DNA from: Roseovarius confluentis
Lineage (GTDB): Bacteria; Pseudomonadota; Alphaproteobacteria; Rhodobacterales; Rhodobacteraceae
Length of the DNA: 64,000 nucleotides
Direction: 5' to 3'
Assembly: GCF_002917925.1 (NCBI RefSeq)
Contig: NZ_PPFE01000003.1
Coordinates: 1-64,000 of the forward strand
Part shown: one piece after another, positions 25,212 to 33,147 of the stretch
Layout: each line of letters opens with the position of its first letter
Position numbering within the stretch: the first letter of the stretch is position 1
The notes under the pieces: generated by a model
The model's input: only the letters and a program-made list of their open reading frames with translations
What the model was told of the DNA's origin: nothing
The model's database searches: none
Made by a program: the position numbers and the translations under genes

Positions 25212-26155
25212 GCGGTGACATCGAAATCAAGCGCTACACGCCCGCTATTTCGACTTCGTGGAACGACTTCGTCGCCGCCTCCACAAACGGCACGTTCCTG
25301 CATGACCGTCGTTTCATGGAGTACCATTCCGACCGCTTCGACGATCACTCGCTGATCTTCGAAAGCGACGGCAAGATAATCGCGTGCCTGCCCGCGAACC
25401 GGGTGCGCGATACCTTGCAATCCCACGGCGGCCTGACCTTTGGCGGTCTGCTGATCAAGCCCTCGACCTCCGCCGCGCAGGTGGTCGAGATCTTCGACAG
25501 CCTGCGTGACGACCTTGTCAGGCAGGGGATCGGGGCGCTGCACTACAAGCCCGTGCCGCATATATTTCACACTCAGCCGGCCGAGGCCGACATCTATGCG
25601 CTGTTCAACGCCGGCGCTCGCCAGGTCCGCACCGACCTGAGCGCCGCCATTCCCCTGCACCGCAAGCTGTCGTTCAGCAGTGGCCGCAAATACGGAGCCA
25701 AGAAGGCGGCCAAGGCAGGGCTGACAACAGCCGAGACCACCGATTTCGCCGCCTTCTGGGATATCCTTGCAGAGGTGCTGGACCAGCGCCACGACGCGCG
25801 GCCGACCCATTCGCTGGACGAGATCACGCGTCTTAACGCGGCGTTTCCCAAGCGGATCCGTCTGTTCGCGTCCTTCGAGGATGAACGTATGCTGGCCGGC
25901 GTCGTGCTGTTCGATTTCGGGCGTAGCGTGCATTGCCAGTACATGGCCTCATCAGGCGATGGGCGTGACCTTGGCGCGTTGGATCTCGTGGTTCAGTCGC
26001 TCGTCAACGACACATTCGCGGACCGCGACTGGTTCAGCTTCGGGATCTCGACCACAGCCGAAGGCCGCGAGCTCAATGTCGGGCTGTCCCGTCAAAAGGA
26101 AATGTTCGGCGCGCGCAGCCTCGCGATTCCGCAGTATAAGTGGGATCTCGGCTGA
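25208..26155 (+). CDS. FemAB/GNAT-like acyltransferase of a glycan locus
   Basis: The ATG at 25208 overlaps the previous stop (ATGA), giving 315 residues. The protein has the look of two-lobed FemAB-like acetyltransferases: FLHDRRFMEYHSDRFDDHSL in the first lobe, SSGRKYGAKKAAKAG in the middle, and RLFASFEDERMLAGVVLFDF followed by YMASSGDGR in the second. LNVGLSRQKEMFGARSLAI near the end is common to this group. Such proteins are frequent in O-antigen and exopolysaccharide clusters, but the acyl donor and acceptor are unknown. Confidence 0.68.
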   Translation: MSGDIEIKRYTPAISTSWNDFVAASTNGTFLHDRRFMEYHSDRFDDHSLIFESDGKIIACLPANRVRDTLQSHGGLTFGGLLIKPSTSAAQVVEIFDSLRDDLVRQGIGALHYKPVPHIFHTQPAEADIYALFNAGARQVRTDLSAAIPLHRKLSFSSGRKYGAKKAAKAGLTTAETTDFAAFWDILAEVLDQRHDARPTHSLDEITRLNAAFPKRIRLFASFEDERMLAGVVLFDFGRSVHCQYMASSGDGRDLGALDLVVQSLVNDTFADRDWFSFGISTTAEGRELNVGLSRQKEMFGARSLAIPQYKWDLG

Positions 26156-26171
26156 GGCGCGATCGGTGTCG

Positions 26172-27119
26172 CTACGTCGCACCGATGCGCTTTTTGCGCC
26201 GCCGGGCCTCGGACACGCCGCGCGAAATGGCCTGCAACGGATGACGCCCGAGAAACGGCGCCAGTCCGGCCCAGCCTTTCTCGATAAAGGCCGCGCGCAC
26301 TTCGCCATCGGCCACGCGGTCGGCCAGTAGCTTCGAGACCTCATGCGCAGGGCCCAGGCCAAAGGTCTTCGCGTCGGCGGCGCGTTGACGATAGACACAG
26401 GTGTTGCTTTCGATCTCGCGCAGGCGTTGCGCCCGGTAACTGTCCGGCGTGAACCTTTCGGGTTTCGTATTGGTCAGCCCCGATCCAACCCGGTAGGTCA
26501 GCAACGCCTCGTCAATGAAATGCACCCGGTCCTCGAGAGCGGCCCGAAACCCGAGGATCAGGTCCTCGAAGGTATTGTCGAACATCATCGGCCCGTACTT
26601 GCGGTAAAGCGAGCGATGCCACGCGCAGGTGGCACCAAGGTAGAGCGACAGCGATTTCGCGGCGGCCATCCGGTCCGTCGTCGTGTAGAACGTCGCCTTG
26701 CGATACAGCGCCGGCGCAGGGGCCCCGTCCAGCGTCGTCACGTCGGCATGTGAGAAAACCAGAAGCGGGTCAGTTGCGTCGAACGCCTCCAGGATCCGCC
26801 GGTTGCGGTGCGGGTAATAGAGGTCGTCACCGGCGGCGGCGATGATGATATCCTCCCGACACATTCCAAGGGCTTTCTTGAGATGTTCGTTGACGCCAAG
26901 GTTGGTCTCGTTGCGGTTCAGAACGACCTCGTGCGGCCCGTCGTACCGATCGACCACCTCTTTCATGCGCAGGAACGTATCGTCGCGCGAGGCATCGTCC
27001 GAAAGAACGATCTGCATCGGTGCGCAGTCCTGCTGCAGCGCGCTTTGCACCGTTTCGGCAACATGATCTTGCTGCTGATAGGTCAGAAGAAGACACGTGG
27101 CCTTCGGGGGGCTTGGCAT
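26172..27119 (-). CDS. Glycosyltransferase family 2
   Basis: This 315-residue GT-A protein has TCLLLTYQQQDHVAETVQSAL (about 8-28), IVLSDDASRDDTFLRM (donor-binding Asp), and IIIAAAGDDLYYPHRN with the metal-binding GDD. FEDLILGFRAAL is the acceptor-domain ED motif. The C-terminal 80 residues are helical and basic. It is convergent with the FemAB-like gene and 32 bases from the FkbM gene, and is probably the last gene of a PhyH-FkbM-GT2 operon. Confidence 0.85.
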   Translation of the reverse strand: MPSPPKATCLLLTYQQQDHVAETVQSALQQDCAPMQIVLSDDASRDDTFLRMKEVVDRYDGPHEVVLNRNETNLGVNEHLKKALGMCREDIIIAAAGDDLYYPHRNRRILEAFDATDPLLVFSHADVTTLDGAPAPALYRKATFYTTTDRMAAAKSLSLYLGATCAWHRSLYRKYGPMMFDNTFEDLILGFRAALEDRVHFIDEALLTYRVGSGLTNTKPERFTPDSYRAQRLREIESNTCVYRQRAADAKTFGLGPAHEVSKLLADRVADGEVRAAFIEKGWAGLAPFLGRHPLQAISRGVSEARRRKKRIGAT

Positions 27120-27151
27120 CGGGCGGCCTGCCTTGGAATTGGGTCGTCTGC

Positions 27152-28306
27152 TCAGAGCGCGTAGCAGATGACGTCCGTCCCATCAACGCCATGCGCCCGC
27201 AGGTAGATGCGCCTGTTCGGCAACAGCCGTGCCATCAGGAGGGGCAGTCGCCATAAATCCTCGGGGGCGTGGTAAACGCTGACGGCCAGCTTGGGGTTGT
27301 TGTCCGTCACATGCTCCGCCGAGCCGCTGAGCGCGTCCCACTCGGCACCTTCGATATCGAATTTTGCATAGACTGGCTGCCCGGCGGGCATCACGTCGGC
27401 CAGCCTCTTTACCGGCATAGAGACAGCGCCGCCTGTATCGAAGGACGCGCTCATGTCAGCCGTGGCATTGAAGGACAAAATACCCGCCCTCGCGCCAAGG
27501 CCGCAATTCAGCGCAGTTACGCGATGGCCGAGGCTCTGATCCTTGATGCTCTGTTCCAACCGCGCAAGGTTCTGCGGGTCCGGCTCGATACAGACTGCCC
27601 GGCCGAAAAGACCTCCGGTGTGGTCCAAAAAGTGTCCCAACGTGTCGCCGTCATACGCACCTGCGTCGATAAAGACGACATCCGGGTTCAGGCTGATATC
27701 AAGGTCCTTCGGGAAGTATATATCGTCCAGTCGTGGAGCGGGAAGCCGGGTGAAGTCGAGGGACATGCGCCAAGCGACCTGCATGGCAAACGTATCGCGC
27801 GAGATATCGTCGGCCCAGAGCGCATCGCATTCCAGAATACTGTCTTTTTCGTGCAGGACATTCTCGGGTGCCATTACATTGCAAAGACCCGAAAATTCCT
27901 CGGGAAAGAGCCAGCTCAACAGCATGAAACTCTCGGCCTTCAGTCCGGTCTCTGCCAGAAGGGCCTGTGCCTGCACGAAAGTCAGCTTGGGATTGAGAAC
28001 CGTGACCAGCACGGTGGCGTCGGATTCGAGCGCTTCCGCGGCCTGCTGCCGGCCAAGGACCCGCAGCCCGTCAATCGTGGTGCCCTGCTTGGCGGGCGTG
28101 TCGTCGATGAACGCAACCGGCTCGACACCGGCGCGGCGTAGGCGTTTCACGACTTCACGTCCAGTATTGCCCGCCCCGAAGAGGGCGATGTTGCCCATGT
28201 CTGGCAGCGCCGCGTCAAGCCTGCGACCGCATCGTGCCCGGGCCTCATCCGGTGTTTCGGACAGGATGGCGTTCAGATCGGTCTGCATCGCTCGCGACAG
28301 GGCCAC
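27152..28306 (-). CDS. FkbM-family methyltransferase with N-terminal Rossmann domain
   Basis: The protein has 384 residues. Residues 37-140 form a nucleotide-binding-like domain (NIALFGAGNTGREVVKRLRRAGVEPVAFIDD), and about 200-384 is an FkbM SAM methyltransferase. In the latter, VVFIDAGAYDGDTLGHFLDH is motif I, CIEPDPQNLARLEQSI motif II, and YAKFDIEGAEWDALSGS the family's DIEGAE signature. FkbM enzymes O-methylate sugars, so methylation of a surface glycan is likely. The start shares a base with the PhyH stop (TGATG), indicating coupling. The fused N-terminal domain resembles that of other glycan-locus FkbM proteins, and its ligand is unknown. Confidence 0.85.
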   Translation of the reverse strand: MALSRAMQTDLNAILSETPDEARARCGRRLDAALPDMGNIALFGAGNTGREVVKRLRRAGVEPVAFIDDTPAKQGTTIDGLRVLGRQQAAEALESDATVLVTVLNPKLTFVQAQALLAETGLKAESFMLLSWLFPEEFSGLCNVMAPENVLHEKDSILECDALWADDISRDTFAMQVAWRMSLDFTRLPAPRLDDIYFPKDLDISLNPDVVFIDAGAYDGDTLGHFLDHTGGLFGRAVCIEPDPQNLARLEQSIKDQSLGHRVTALNCGLGARAGILSFNATADMSASFDTGGAVSMPVKRLADVMPAGQPVYAKFDIEGAEWDALSGSAEHVTDNNPKLAVSVYHAPEDLWRLPLLMARLLPNRRIYLRAHGVDGTDVICYAL

Positions 28307-29163
28307 TATTGGCGTCCCTCGGCCGCCCGGGCTGCTTCGATCTTGCCTTCACGCCATTCCTTGACGCTCTTTGGGATCTCGTATTCGAATCCGAGGTAGT
28401 CTCGCACCTTCGGATCCTCGACTTCGACGCCTCGCTGCTCGAATATCTCCTTGAAATTGTACTGCTGGCGAAGCATTGGCGGCGTGATGATGTGATTGAC
28501 CGCGCGGCGAACCCCGTTCGAGCTGTTCTTGCCCGTGCGATGGTACAGCATGGCGTCGAAGAAAATGATTGTCCCGGGCGGGCATTTCACGACCTTCTGG
28601 TGGACGCGGACGAATTCGTCCGACGGGAACGTCTCGAAGAGATGCGTCCCGGGCAGCACATAGGTTCCACCGGTCACTTCATCGAACGGATCAACTGCCA
28701 GCAATGCGCTCAGGGCCAGCGGCCGGGAAGACGTGTAGTGCTGGTAGTTCAGGTCACGATGCCAAGTGAATTGGTAGTGGTCGCGTCCTGGCTGGTTAAG
28801 GATGCCATTGTGAGACATCAAAACGTAATACTGCCTCAGGAATGCGGCAGCGACGTCCATGATGACAGGCAATGTGGCAATTTTCAGCATAAGCGGATCA
28901 TAGGCGCAGACCGCACGTGCGATATTCGCATCCTTCATGAGGCGCAAATTATCCTCGCCACCGACCTCTTCAGCTTGCTGGTAATAGACCTGGTCCAATA
29001 CGTCCCGGGCCTGGGCAAGTTCACTGTCGCCTAGTCCGCTCTGCGCAAGCGCATATCCATTGATCCGCAACTCTTCGATACATCTTTCAATATCACCGGA
29101 AGTCGTATTCTTCTCCGCCACACCGTGCGTAAGCACATTGGTGTCGAGACCTGTCTGATACAT
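28306..29163 (-). CDS. Phytanoyl-CoA dioxygenase (PhyH) family Fe(II)/2-oxoglutarate oxygenase
   Basis: This 285-residue protein carries the iron triad His135-x-Asp137 (WHRDLNYQ) and His208 (AMLYHRTGKN). Arg220 (GVRRAVNH) should bind 2-oxoglutarate. GTYVLPGTHLFE and PPGTIIFFD are typical PhyH stretches. It should hydroxylate or oxidise a small molecule or sugar derivative. It leads the operon PhyH-FkbM-GT2, so a role in decorating a glycan is plausible but not shown. Confidence 0.87.
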   Translation of the reverse strand: MYQTGLDTNVLTHGVAEKNTTSGDIERCIEELRINGYALAQSGLGDSELAQARDVLDQVYYQQAEEVGGEDNLRLMKDANIARAVCAYDPLMLKIATLPVIMDVAAAFLRQYYVLMSHNGILNQPGRDHYQFTWHRDLNYQHYTSSRPLALSALLAVDPFDEVTGGTYVLPGTHLFETFPSDEFVRVHQKVVKCPPGTIIFFDAMLYHRTGKNSSNGVRRAVNHIITPPMLRQQYNFKEIFEQRGVEVEDPKVRDYLGFEYEIPKSVKEWREGKIEAARAAEGRQ

Positions 29164-29422
29164 ACCGTTGCCCCCCTGTCTTGGCGTGTTGCAAGGAAAA
29201 CAATCACTGATGTAACGAGGTGAACAAGCTTTGGAACGGCTTGGATAGTATCACGACCACACGTGGCAATCGCAAGTCTAAAGTCCGGCCGGCAATGTCG
29301 ACATTGATGATCGTGTCGAAATTACGTTTCTGGTGCCGTCCCGGGTATTTTCGCGGTTTCGGGGGTTTTTGGCGGTTTTATTGAATGCAAACCCTAGATT
29401 TGTTTGCGTACGAATTCCTGAA

Positions 29423-29473
29423 CTGTCTACGGGAGGCAGGGGCCGGAGGTTCGAAATCTTCTCACTCCGACCA
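29423..29473 (+). pseudogene. Degenerate tRNA-Pro(CGG) 3' fragment
   Basis: The 51 bases match the 3' half of a proline tRNA. An anticodon stem CTGTC/GGCAG encloses the loop TACGGGA (anticodon CGG). The variable region and T-arm (GGAGG-TTCGAAA) follow, then the acceptor strand CACTCCG-A-CCA. It is broken in three ways: the D-arm and 5' acceptor strand are missing, the invariant U33 is A, and one extra base disrupts the T-arm. It is most likely debris from an integration or excision event at a tRNA gene. Confidence 0.7.
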
Positions 29474-29584
29474 GTAAAATCAGGGCCCGCAGGAAACATT
29501 TGTCGCATCAGCCTGCGCCAGATTTTTCCGGCCCCAACTCGGCGTCGTCGTGGTGAAACCGAGTGCCGGAGCCGTAGCGAGATG

Positions 29585-29621
29585 CTCCAAGCCGGTCTAC
29601 GGATGGTAGTCCGGCTTGGAG
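29585..29621. repeat. Strong 37-base hairpin
   Basis: CTCCAAGCCGG (29585-29595) pairs perfectly with CCGGCTTGGAG (29611-29621). Inside, after one T-T mismatch, CTAC pairs with GTAG around a GGATG loop. There is no adjacent T-run, so it is not a standard terminator of the permease gene ending at 29665. It could be a structured RNA element or an IS or MITE end. Confidence 0.55.
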
Positions 29622-29664
29622 GGGAGTGTCGTGGCCTTAAGGGTGCCGGAACTTCAGGTCGCCC

Positions 29665-30417
29665 TTAGCTTCGTGCACCAGCATAATATTCAACACGCTG
29701 TTCCAGCCGCCCGATCATCTCGGCGAGGCCGAGAGCAAAGGCGAAAAGGATCAGGATCAGAGCCCAGAAATGGGCCATGAGAAAGTTCTGCGAGTAGAGT
29801 GCGAAAAGCGCTCCGACCCCGATGATCGAGACAAGCAACTGGCCGATGACGACGCCCTTGACGCCCCGGATCACGCCCAGCCTGAAGCCGGCAAGGATCT
29901 CCGGCAGAGCCGAAAGCAGGATGATTTTCATCCGGTGCCAGCGCGAGGCCCCGAAGGACGAGGACATCTCCATCAGGGATGGCGACACATGCAGGACTCC
30001 CGCCCGTGTATCCAGGGCGATGATCCAGACGGCGAACATGAAGACGGTTACGATTACCGTTGGCATGCCCATTCCGAAAAGGATCATGATGACCGGCACG
30101 AGCGCCGAAAGTGGCGCTGACAGGAATACGTTCACCCACATGTTCAGAAGTCTGTCCGCGGGTTTGACCAACCCCATGAGAAGACCCAGCGAGACGCCAA
30201 CGACGAGCGCCAGCGCCAGGCCGCCGAGATAGCTCAGCACGGTGATGCGCGCTGCCTCAAGGAAGCTGGGCGTCGTGATGACGTCCGGGATCGCCAACAG
30301 GACGTCGCTGAATGGCGGGAACAACATGACGAGTTCGAACTGTCCGATGATTTCCCAGATGACGACCCAGACCAGCAAAGCTGCCATCTTGGGGACCTTG
30401 TATCCGTAGAGTTCCAT
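29665..30417 (-). CDS. ABC transporter permease (SsuC/TauC family), second permease
   Basis: This 250-residue inner-membrane protein has about six hydrophobic segments. The cytoplasmic loop MEMSSSFGASRWHRMKIILLSALPEILAGFRLGV carries the EAA-type motif that contacts the ATPase. GMPTVIVTVFMFAVWIIALDT is typical of the SsuC/TauC group. It lies 5 bases after the ATPase gene and is the last gene of the operon. Two different permeases are encoded here, so the transporter is probably a heterodimer. Confidence 0.9.
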   Translation of the reverse strand: MELYGYKVPKMAALLVWVVIWEIIGQFELVMLFPPFSDVLLAIPDVITTPSFLEAARITVLSYLGGLALALVVGVSLGLLMGLVKPADRLLNMWVNVFLSAPLSALVPVIMILFGMGMPTVIVTVFMFAVWIIALDTRAGVLHVSPSLMEMSSSFGASRWHRMKIILLSALPEILAGFRLGVIRGVKGVVIGQLLVSIIGVGALFALYSQNFLMAHFWALILILFAFALGLAEMIGRLEQRVEYYAGARS

Positions 30418-30422
30418 GTGCG

Positions 30423-31217
30423 TTACTCCACGTAGTCGCGCAGACCGGCCCAGATATCGTCGATCAAGTCGAGATACTCCGGGTTGCGCCGGATGGCTTC
30501 GGGATTGCCGGAGCGGTCGATCTCGGGCGTCACAACCTGTTTCAGACGGCCGGGACGCGGTGACAGAAGAACGATCCGGTCGGACAGGTAGACCGCCTCC
30601 TCGATTGAGTGGGTCACGAGAATGAATGTCTTGTTCTCGGTCTCGCGCAGGCGGATCAGGTCCTCCTGGAACTTGCGGCGGGTCTGTTCGTCCACGGCCG
30701 AGAACGGCTCGTCCATCAGCAGGACCTCTGCCTCGACCGCCAGCGCACGTGCAAGCCCGACGCGCTGGCGCATCCCGCCGGACAGCTCATGCGGATACTT
30801 GTCCTCGAAACCGGCAAGGCCGACCTCGTTGATGTAATGGCGCGCCTTGTCTTCCCGTGCTTTCTGACCAACGCCTTTCAGTTCCAACCCGAACGCCGCG
30901 TTCTTGAGCACGGTGGCCCAGGGCATCAGCGCGAAGTCCTGGAAGACGAAGGCGCGTTCGGGGCCGGGGCCGGTCACGGTCTCGCCGTTTACGCGGATCT
31001 CGCCCGAGGTGGGTTTCAAGAGCCCTGAAATGATCTTCAGAAGCGTGGTCTTGCCACAGCCCGACGGGCCAAGCAGGCTGGTCAGTTCGCCGCGGCCGAA
31101 GCCAAGGTTGATGTCCTTCAGCGCGGTCACGGTTTCGTTGTAGACTTTGTGAATTCCGGCGACCTCGATGATCTGGTCCGCCTCGGTTTCCGCGACGATT
31201 GGTTGCGTCATGTGCAT
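30423..31217 (-). CDS. ABC transporter ATP-binding protein (SsuB/TauB family)
   Basis: The ATPase has 264 residues from the ATG at 31217, which shares a base with the upstream permease stop and has AGAGG about 6 bases before it. Walker A GPSGCGKTT, Q-loop VFQDFALMPWATVL, signature LSGGMRQRVGLARAL and Walker B VLLMDEPFSAVDEQTR are intact. THSIEEAVYLSDRIVLLSPRPG is characteristic of the nitrate/sulfonate/taurine subfamily. An in-frame reading that extends far upstream overlaps the permease on the same strand and is rejected. Confidence 0.95.
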   Translation of the reverse strand: MHMTQPIVAETEADQIIEVAGIHKVYNETVTALKDINLGFGRGELTSLLGPSGCGKTTLLKIISGLLKPTSGEIRVNGETVTGPGPERAFVFQDFALMPWATVLKNAAFGLELKGVGQKAREDKARHYINEVGLAGFEDKYPHELSGGMRQRVGLARALAVEAEVLLMDEPFSAVDEQTRRKFQEDLIRLRETENKTFILVTHSIEEAVYLSDRIVLLSPRPGRLKQVVTPEIDRSGNPEAIRRNPEYLDLIDDIWAGLRDYVE

Positions 31218-32029
31218 CAGGTGCCTCTTTTCTCGGGCCGGAACAGCTTGGTTTCCAGCAATTGAAGGAGCGAAACGGTTATTACCGCGAACGCCACGAT
31301 TGACAGGATGACCGCGTACATGTGGTCGAATTGCGCGACCGACCTGCTGTAGGTGATCAGGTCGCCGATACCTGTCGGTGTGATCAGAAGTTCGGCCAGA
31401 ACCGCACCGGAGAAGCCTTCCGCGACGCCAAGCCGTATCCCGGCGAACATCATTGGGCTGGCCGCCGGCAGTATGATCCGGAAAACCTGCTGTCGCCTCG
31501 AGCCCTGGAACGACTTGCACATGTCGACCAACGAAGGTGATACGTTGCGGACCGACTTGTAGCTGTTGATCGCGATGACCGGCATGGCCAGCATGACCAC
31601 GGCCAATACCTTTGATGTCATCCCGATCCCGTAGACAAAGGTGATCAGGGGGATCAATGCGGCCATCGGTGCTGCCTGCATCGTGATGAAGACCGGCAGA
31701 GTGATCCATTCCGCATCCCGCCGAAGGCCCATCAGAACCCCTGCGCTTACCCCCACGGCAAGGGAGAAAACCAGGCCGATCACCAGGGGCTGGAGTGTCC
31801 GCAGGTAGGCGGAAAAGAGCGAGCCATCGGCGGTCATCTCCCAGAGCGCCGTCATGGTCTCGAAGAAGGTCGGGAAGGCGTAGTTGAAATTGGTCCGCCC
31901 GGCGATTTCCCACGCCGCGAAGAACAGAGCAAGCGACAGAAGGCGCCACAGAACCGGCGTGTTGTCCGCCAGCACGCCAAGGGCACCGGTCATGGGGCCA
32001 GCAACAGCGGTTGGAGATTGTGTTGTCAT
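31217..32029 (-). CDS. ABC transporter permease (SsuC/TauC family), first permease
   Basis: This 270-residue membrane protein has about six segments and an EAA-like loop (VDMCKSFQGSRRQQVFRIILPAASPMMFAGIRLG) equivalent to that of the second permease. GIGMTSKVLAVVMLAMPVIAINS is a family block. It starts 62 bases after the binding-protein gene and is coupled to the ATPase gene. The sequence does not reveal the substrate. Confidence 0.9.
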   Translation of the reverse strand: MTTQSPTAVAGPMTGALGVLADNTPVLWRLLSLALFFAAWEIAGRTNFNYAFPTFFETMTALWEMTADGSLFSAYLRTLQPLVIGLVFSLAVGVSAGVLMGLRRDAEWITLPVFITMQAAPMAALIPLITFVYGIGMTSKVLAVVMLAMPVIAINSYKSVRNVSPSLVDMCKSFQGSRRQQVFRIILPAASPMMFAGIRLGVAEGFSGAVLAELLITPTGIGDLITYSRSVAQFDHMYAVILSIVAFAVITVSLLQLLETKLFRPEKRGT

Positions 32030-32090
32030 TTATAGATCCATCAGGGTCAGGGCTCACCCCGGACGTGCCGGGATGAGCACCATTGACGTC

Positions 32091-33086
32091 TTACTGGGCA
32101 GCCTTGGCCGCTTCGAGCGGGCCGAAGTTCCAGTAGTCGGCAGGGTCGATCTCTTCCGGGTTGCCCTCGACCTGGCCCGCCGCTGCGAGAAATGCGATGT
32201 CATCCTTCGCATTCTGCGGCTCACCCCCGTCGAGCGGATAAACACCGCCCTCGACAGCCTCGCTGTAGTAGGGCACCGCGTCGGCCACGGCATCATCCGG
32301 CAGGTCCGGCAGAAGGCCGTATTCCTCGCGCAGGTCCGCCACGATGCTTGGGTCGGCGTCGATGTCCTTCCAGGTCCGCAGCAACTCCTCGACGAATATC
32401 GCCAGATCGTCGCCACGTTCCTCGAAGGTCTCGGCATTGGCATAGAGCGCTTCGTCCGTCGCATCGACGCCTTCCAGCGGAAGACGCGCGAACTTGTCGC
32501 CGCCCTGTTGCTGCAACAGCCGGAAATTGGCCGCGTCCACGATCGTGGCGTTGATCGTACCCTGAAGCATGGCGCCCGCCCGCACTTCCGAGCCCGGAAC
32601 ATAGGAAATTCGGGAATACTCGATGCCGTGCTTGCTTTCCATCAGGCGCATCAGTGCCTCGGTGCCGGAACCGCGCGAATGAACCGTGACTTCTTCGCCG
32701 TCCAGGTCCTCCCATCCGGAATAGACTTCGCTGTTTACCACCGGGAAGAAAAGCAGGCTCGACATCCGGTAGAACATCCGGATCGGTGCCTTTGCGTTCT
32801 GGATAAAGGCATAGGGCGCGCCCACCCCGATATCCGCTTCACCGCCCAGAACCGCCTGAGAAGCGACATCCTCGGAGTTGAAGAAGGTCATCTCCATTGG
32901 CACACCACGTTCCTTGGTGCGCTCCATGGCGATCAGCAGGTTCAGGCTTTCGACACTTGCGATGTCACCGAAGGCCACGCGCAGCGGATCTTTGTCCTGC
33001 GCGAAAACCGGGCCGGCCATCGCCATTATCGTCCCCGCGGCGAGGCCCGCCACGGATTTCAGAATGGATCGTCTTTGCATATTCAT
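32091..33086 (-). CDS. ABC transporter substrate-binding protein (SsuA/NMT1-like)
   Basis: This 331-residue protein starts at the ATG at 33086, with GGGAGGAG before it; longer in-frame starts lie in the intergenic region. The N-terminus QRRSILKSVAGLAAGTIMAMAGPVFA-QD is a signal peptide with a Tat-like twin arginine. The mature part has LRVAFGDIASVESLNLLIAME, DVASQAVLGGEADIGVGAPYAF and a HSRGSGTEALMRLM loop, the usual layout of SsuA-like periplasmic proteins for anionic organic substrates. It is the first transport gene after gntR. Confidence 0.9.
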   Translation of the reverse strand: MNMQRRSILKSVAGLAAGTIMAMAGPVFAQDKDPLRVAFGDIASVESLNLLIAMERTKERGVPMEMTFFNSEDVASQAVLGGEADIGVGAPYAFIQNAKAPIRMFYRMSSLLFFPVVNSEVYSGWEDLDGEEVTVHSRGSGTEALMRLMESKHGIEYSRISYVPGSEVRAGAMLQGTINATIVDAANFRLLQQQGGDKFARLPLEGVDATDEALYANAETFEERGDDLAIFVEELLRTWKDIDADPSIVADLREEYGLLPDLPDDAVADAVPYYSEAVEGGVYPLDGGEPQNAKDDIAFLAAAGQVEGNPEEIDPADYWNFGPLEAAKAAQ

Positions 33087-33147
33087 CGTCTCCTCCCAAA
33101 TTCGATGTTGAATGCCCGGTTGGCGGGCTCTGCGACTTGATCTGCTC

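Larger units (their letters stand above)
29164..29664. other. Gene-free interval with a tRNA fragment and a long hairpin
   Basis: These 501 bases separate the glycan locus from the ABC transporter locus. The first 250 bases are less GC-rich than the surroundings and contain G/T-rich runs near 29341-29380. A degenerate tRNA-Pro 3' half lies at 29423-29473 and a strong hairpin at 29585-29621. No open frame here looks coding. The promoter of the PhyH operon should lie just above 29163. Confidence 0.6.

Noticed and set aside
29423..29473. A functional tRNA-Pro gene
   Set aside because: The D-arm and 5' acceptor strand are missing, U33 is changed and the T-arm has an extra base, so it cannot fold as a working tRNA.
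29333..29668. Open frame of 111 codons in the gap before the ABC permease
   Set aside because: It reads through the tRNA fragment and hairpin and has no coding character.
30423..32057. A 544-codon frame that would extend the ABC ATPase far upstream
   Set aside because: Its first 270 codons overlap the permease gene on the same strand and have no ATPase-like sequence. The ATG at 31217, coupled to the permease stop, gives a normal-length ATPase.
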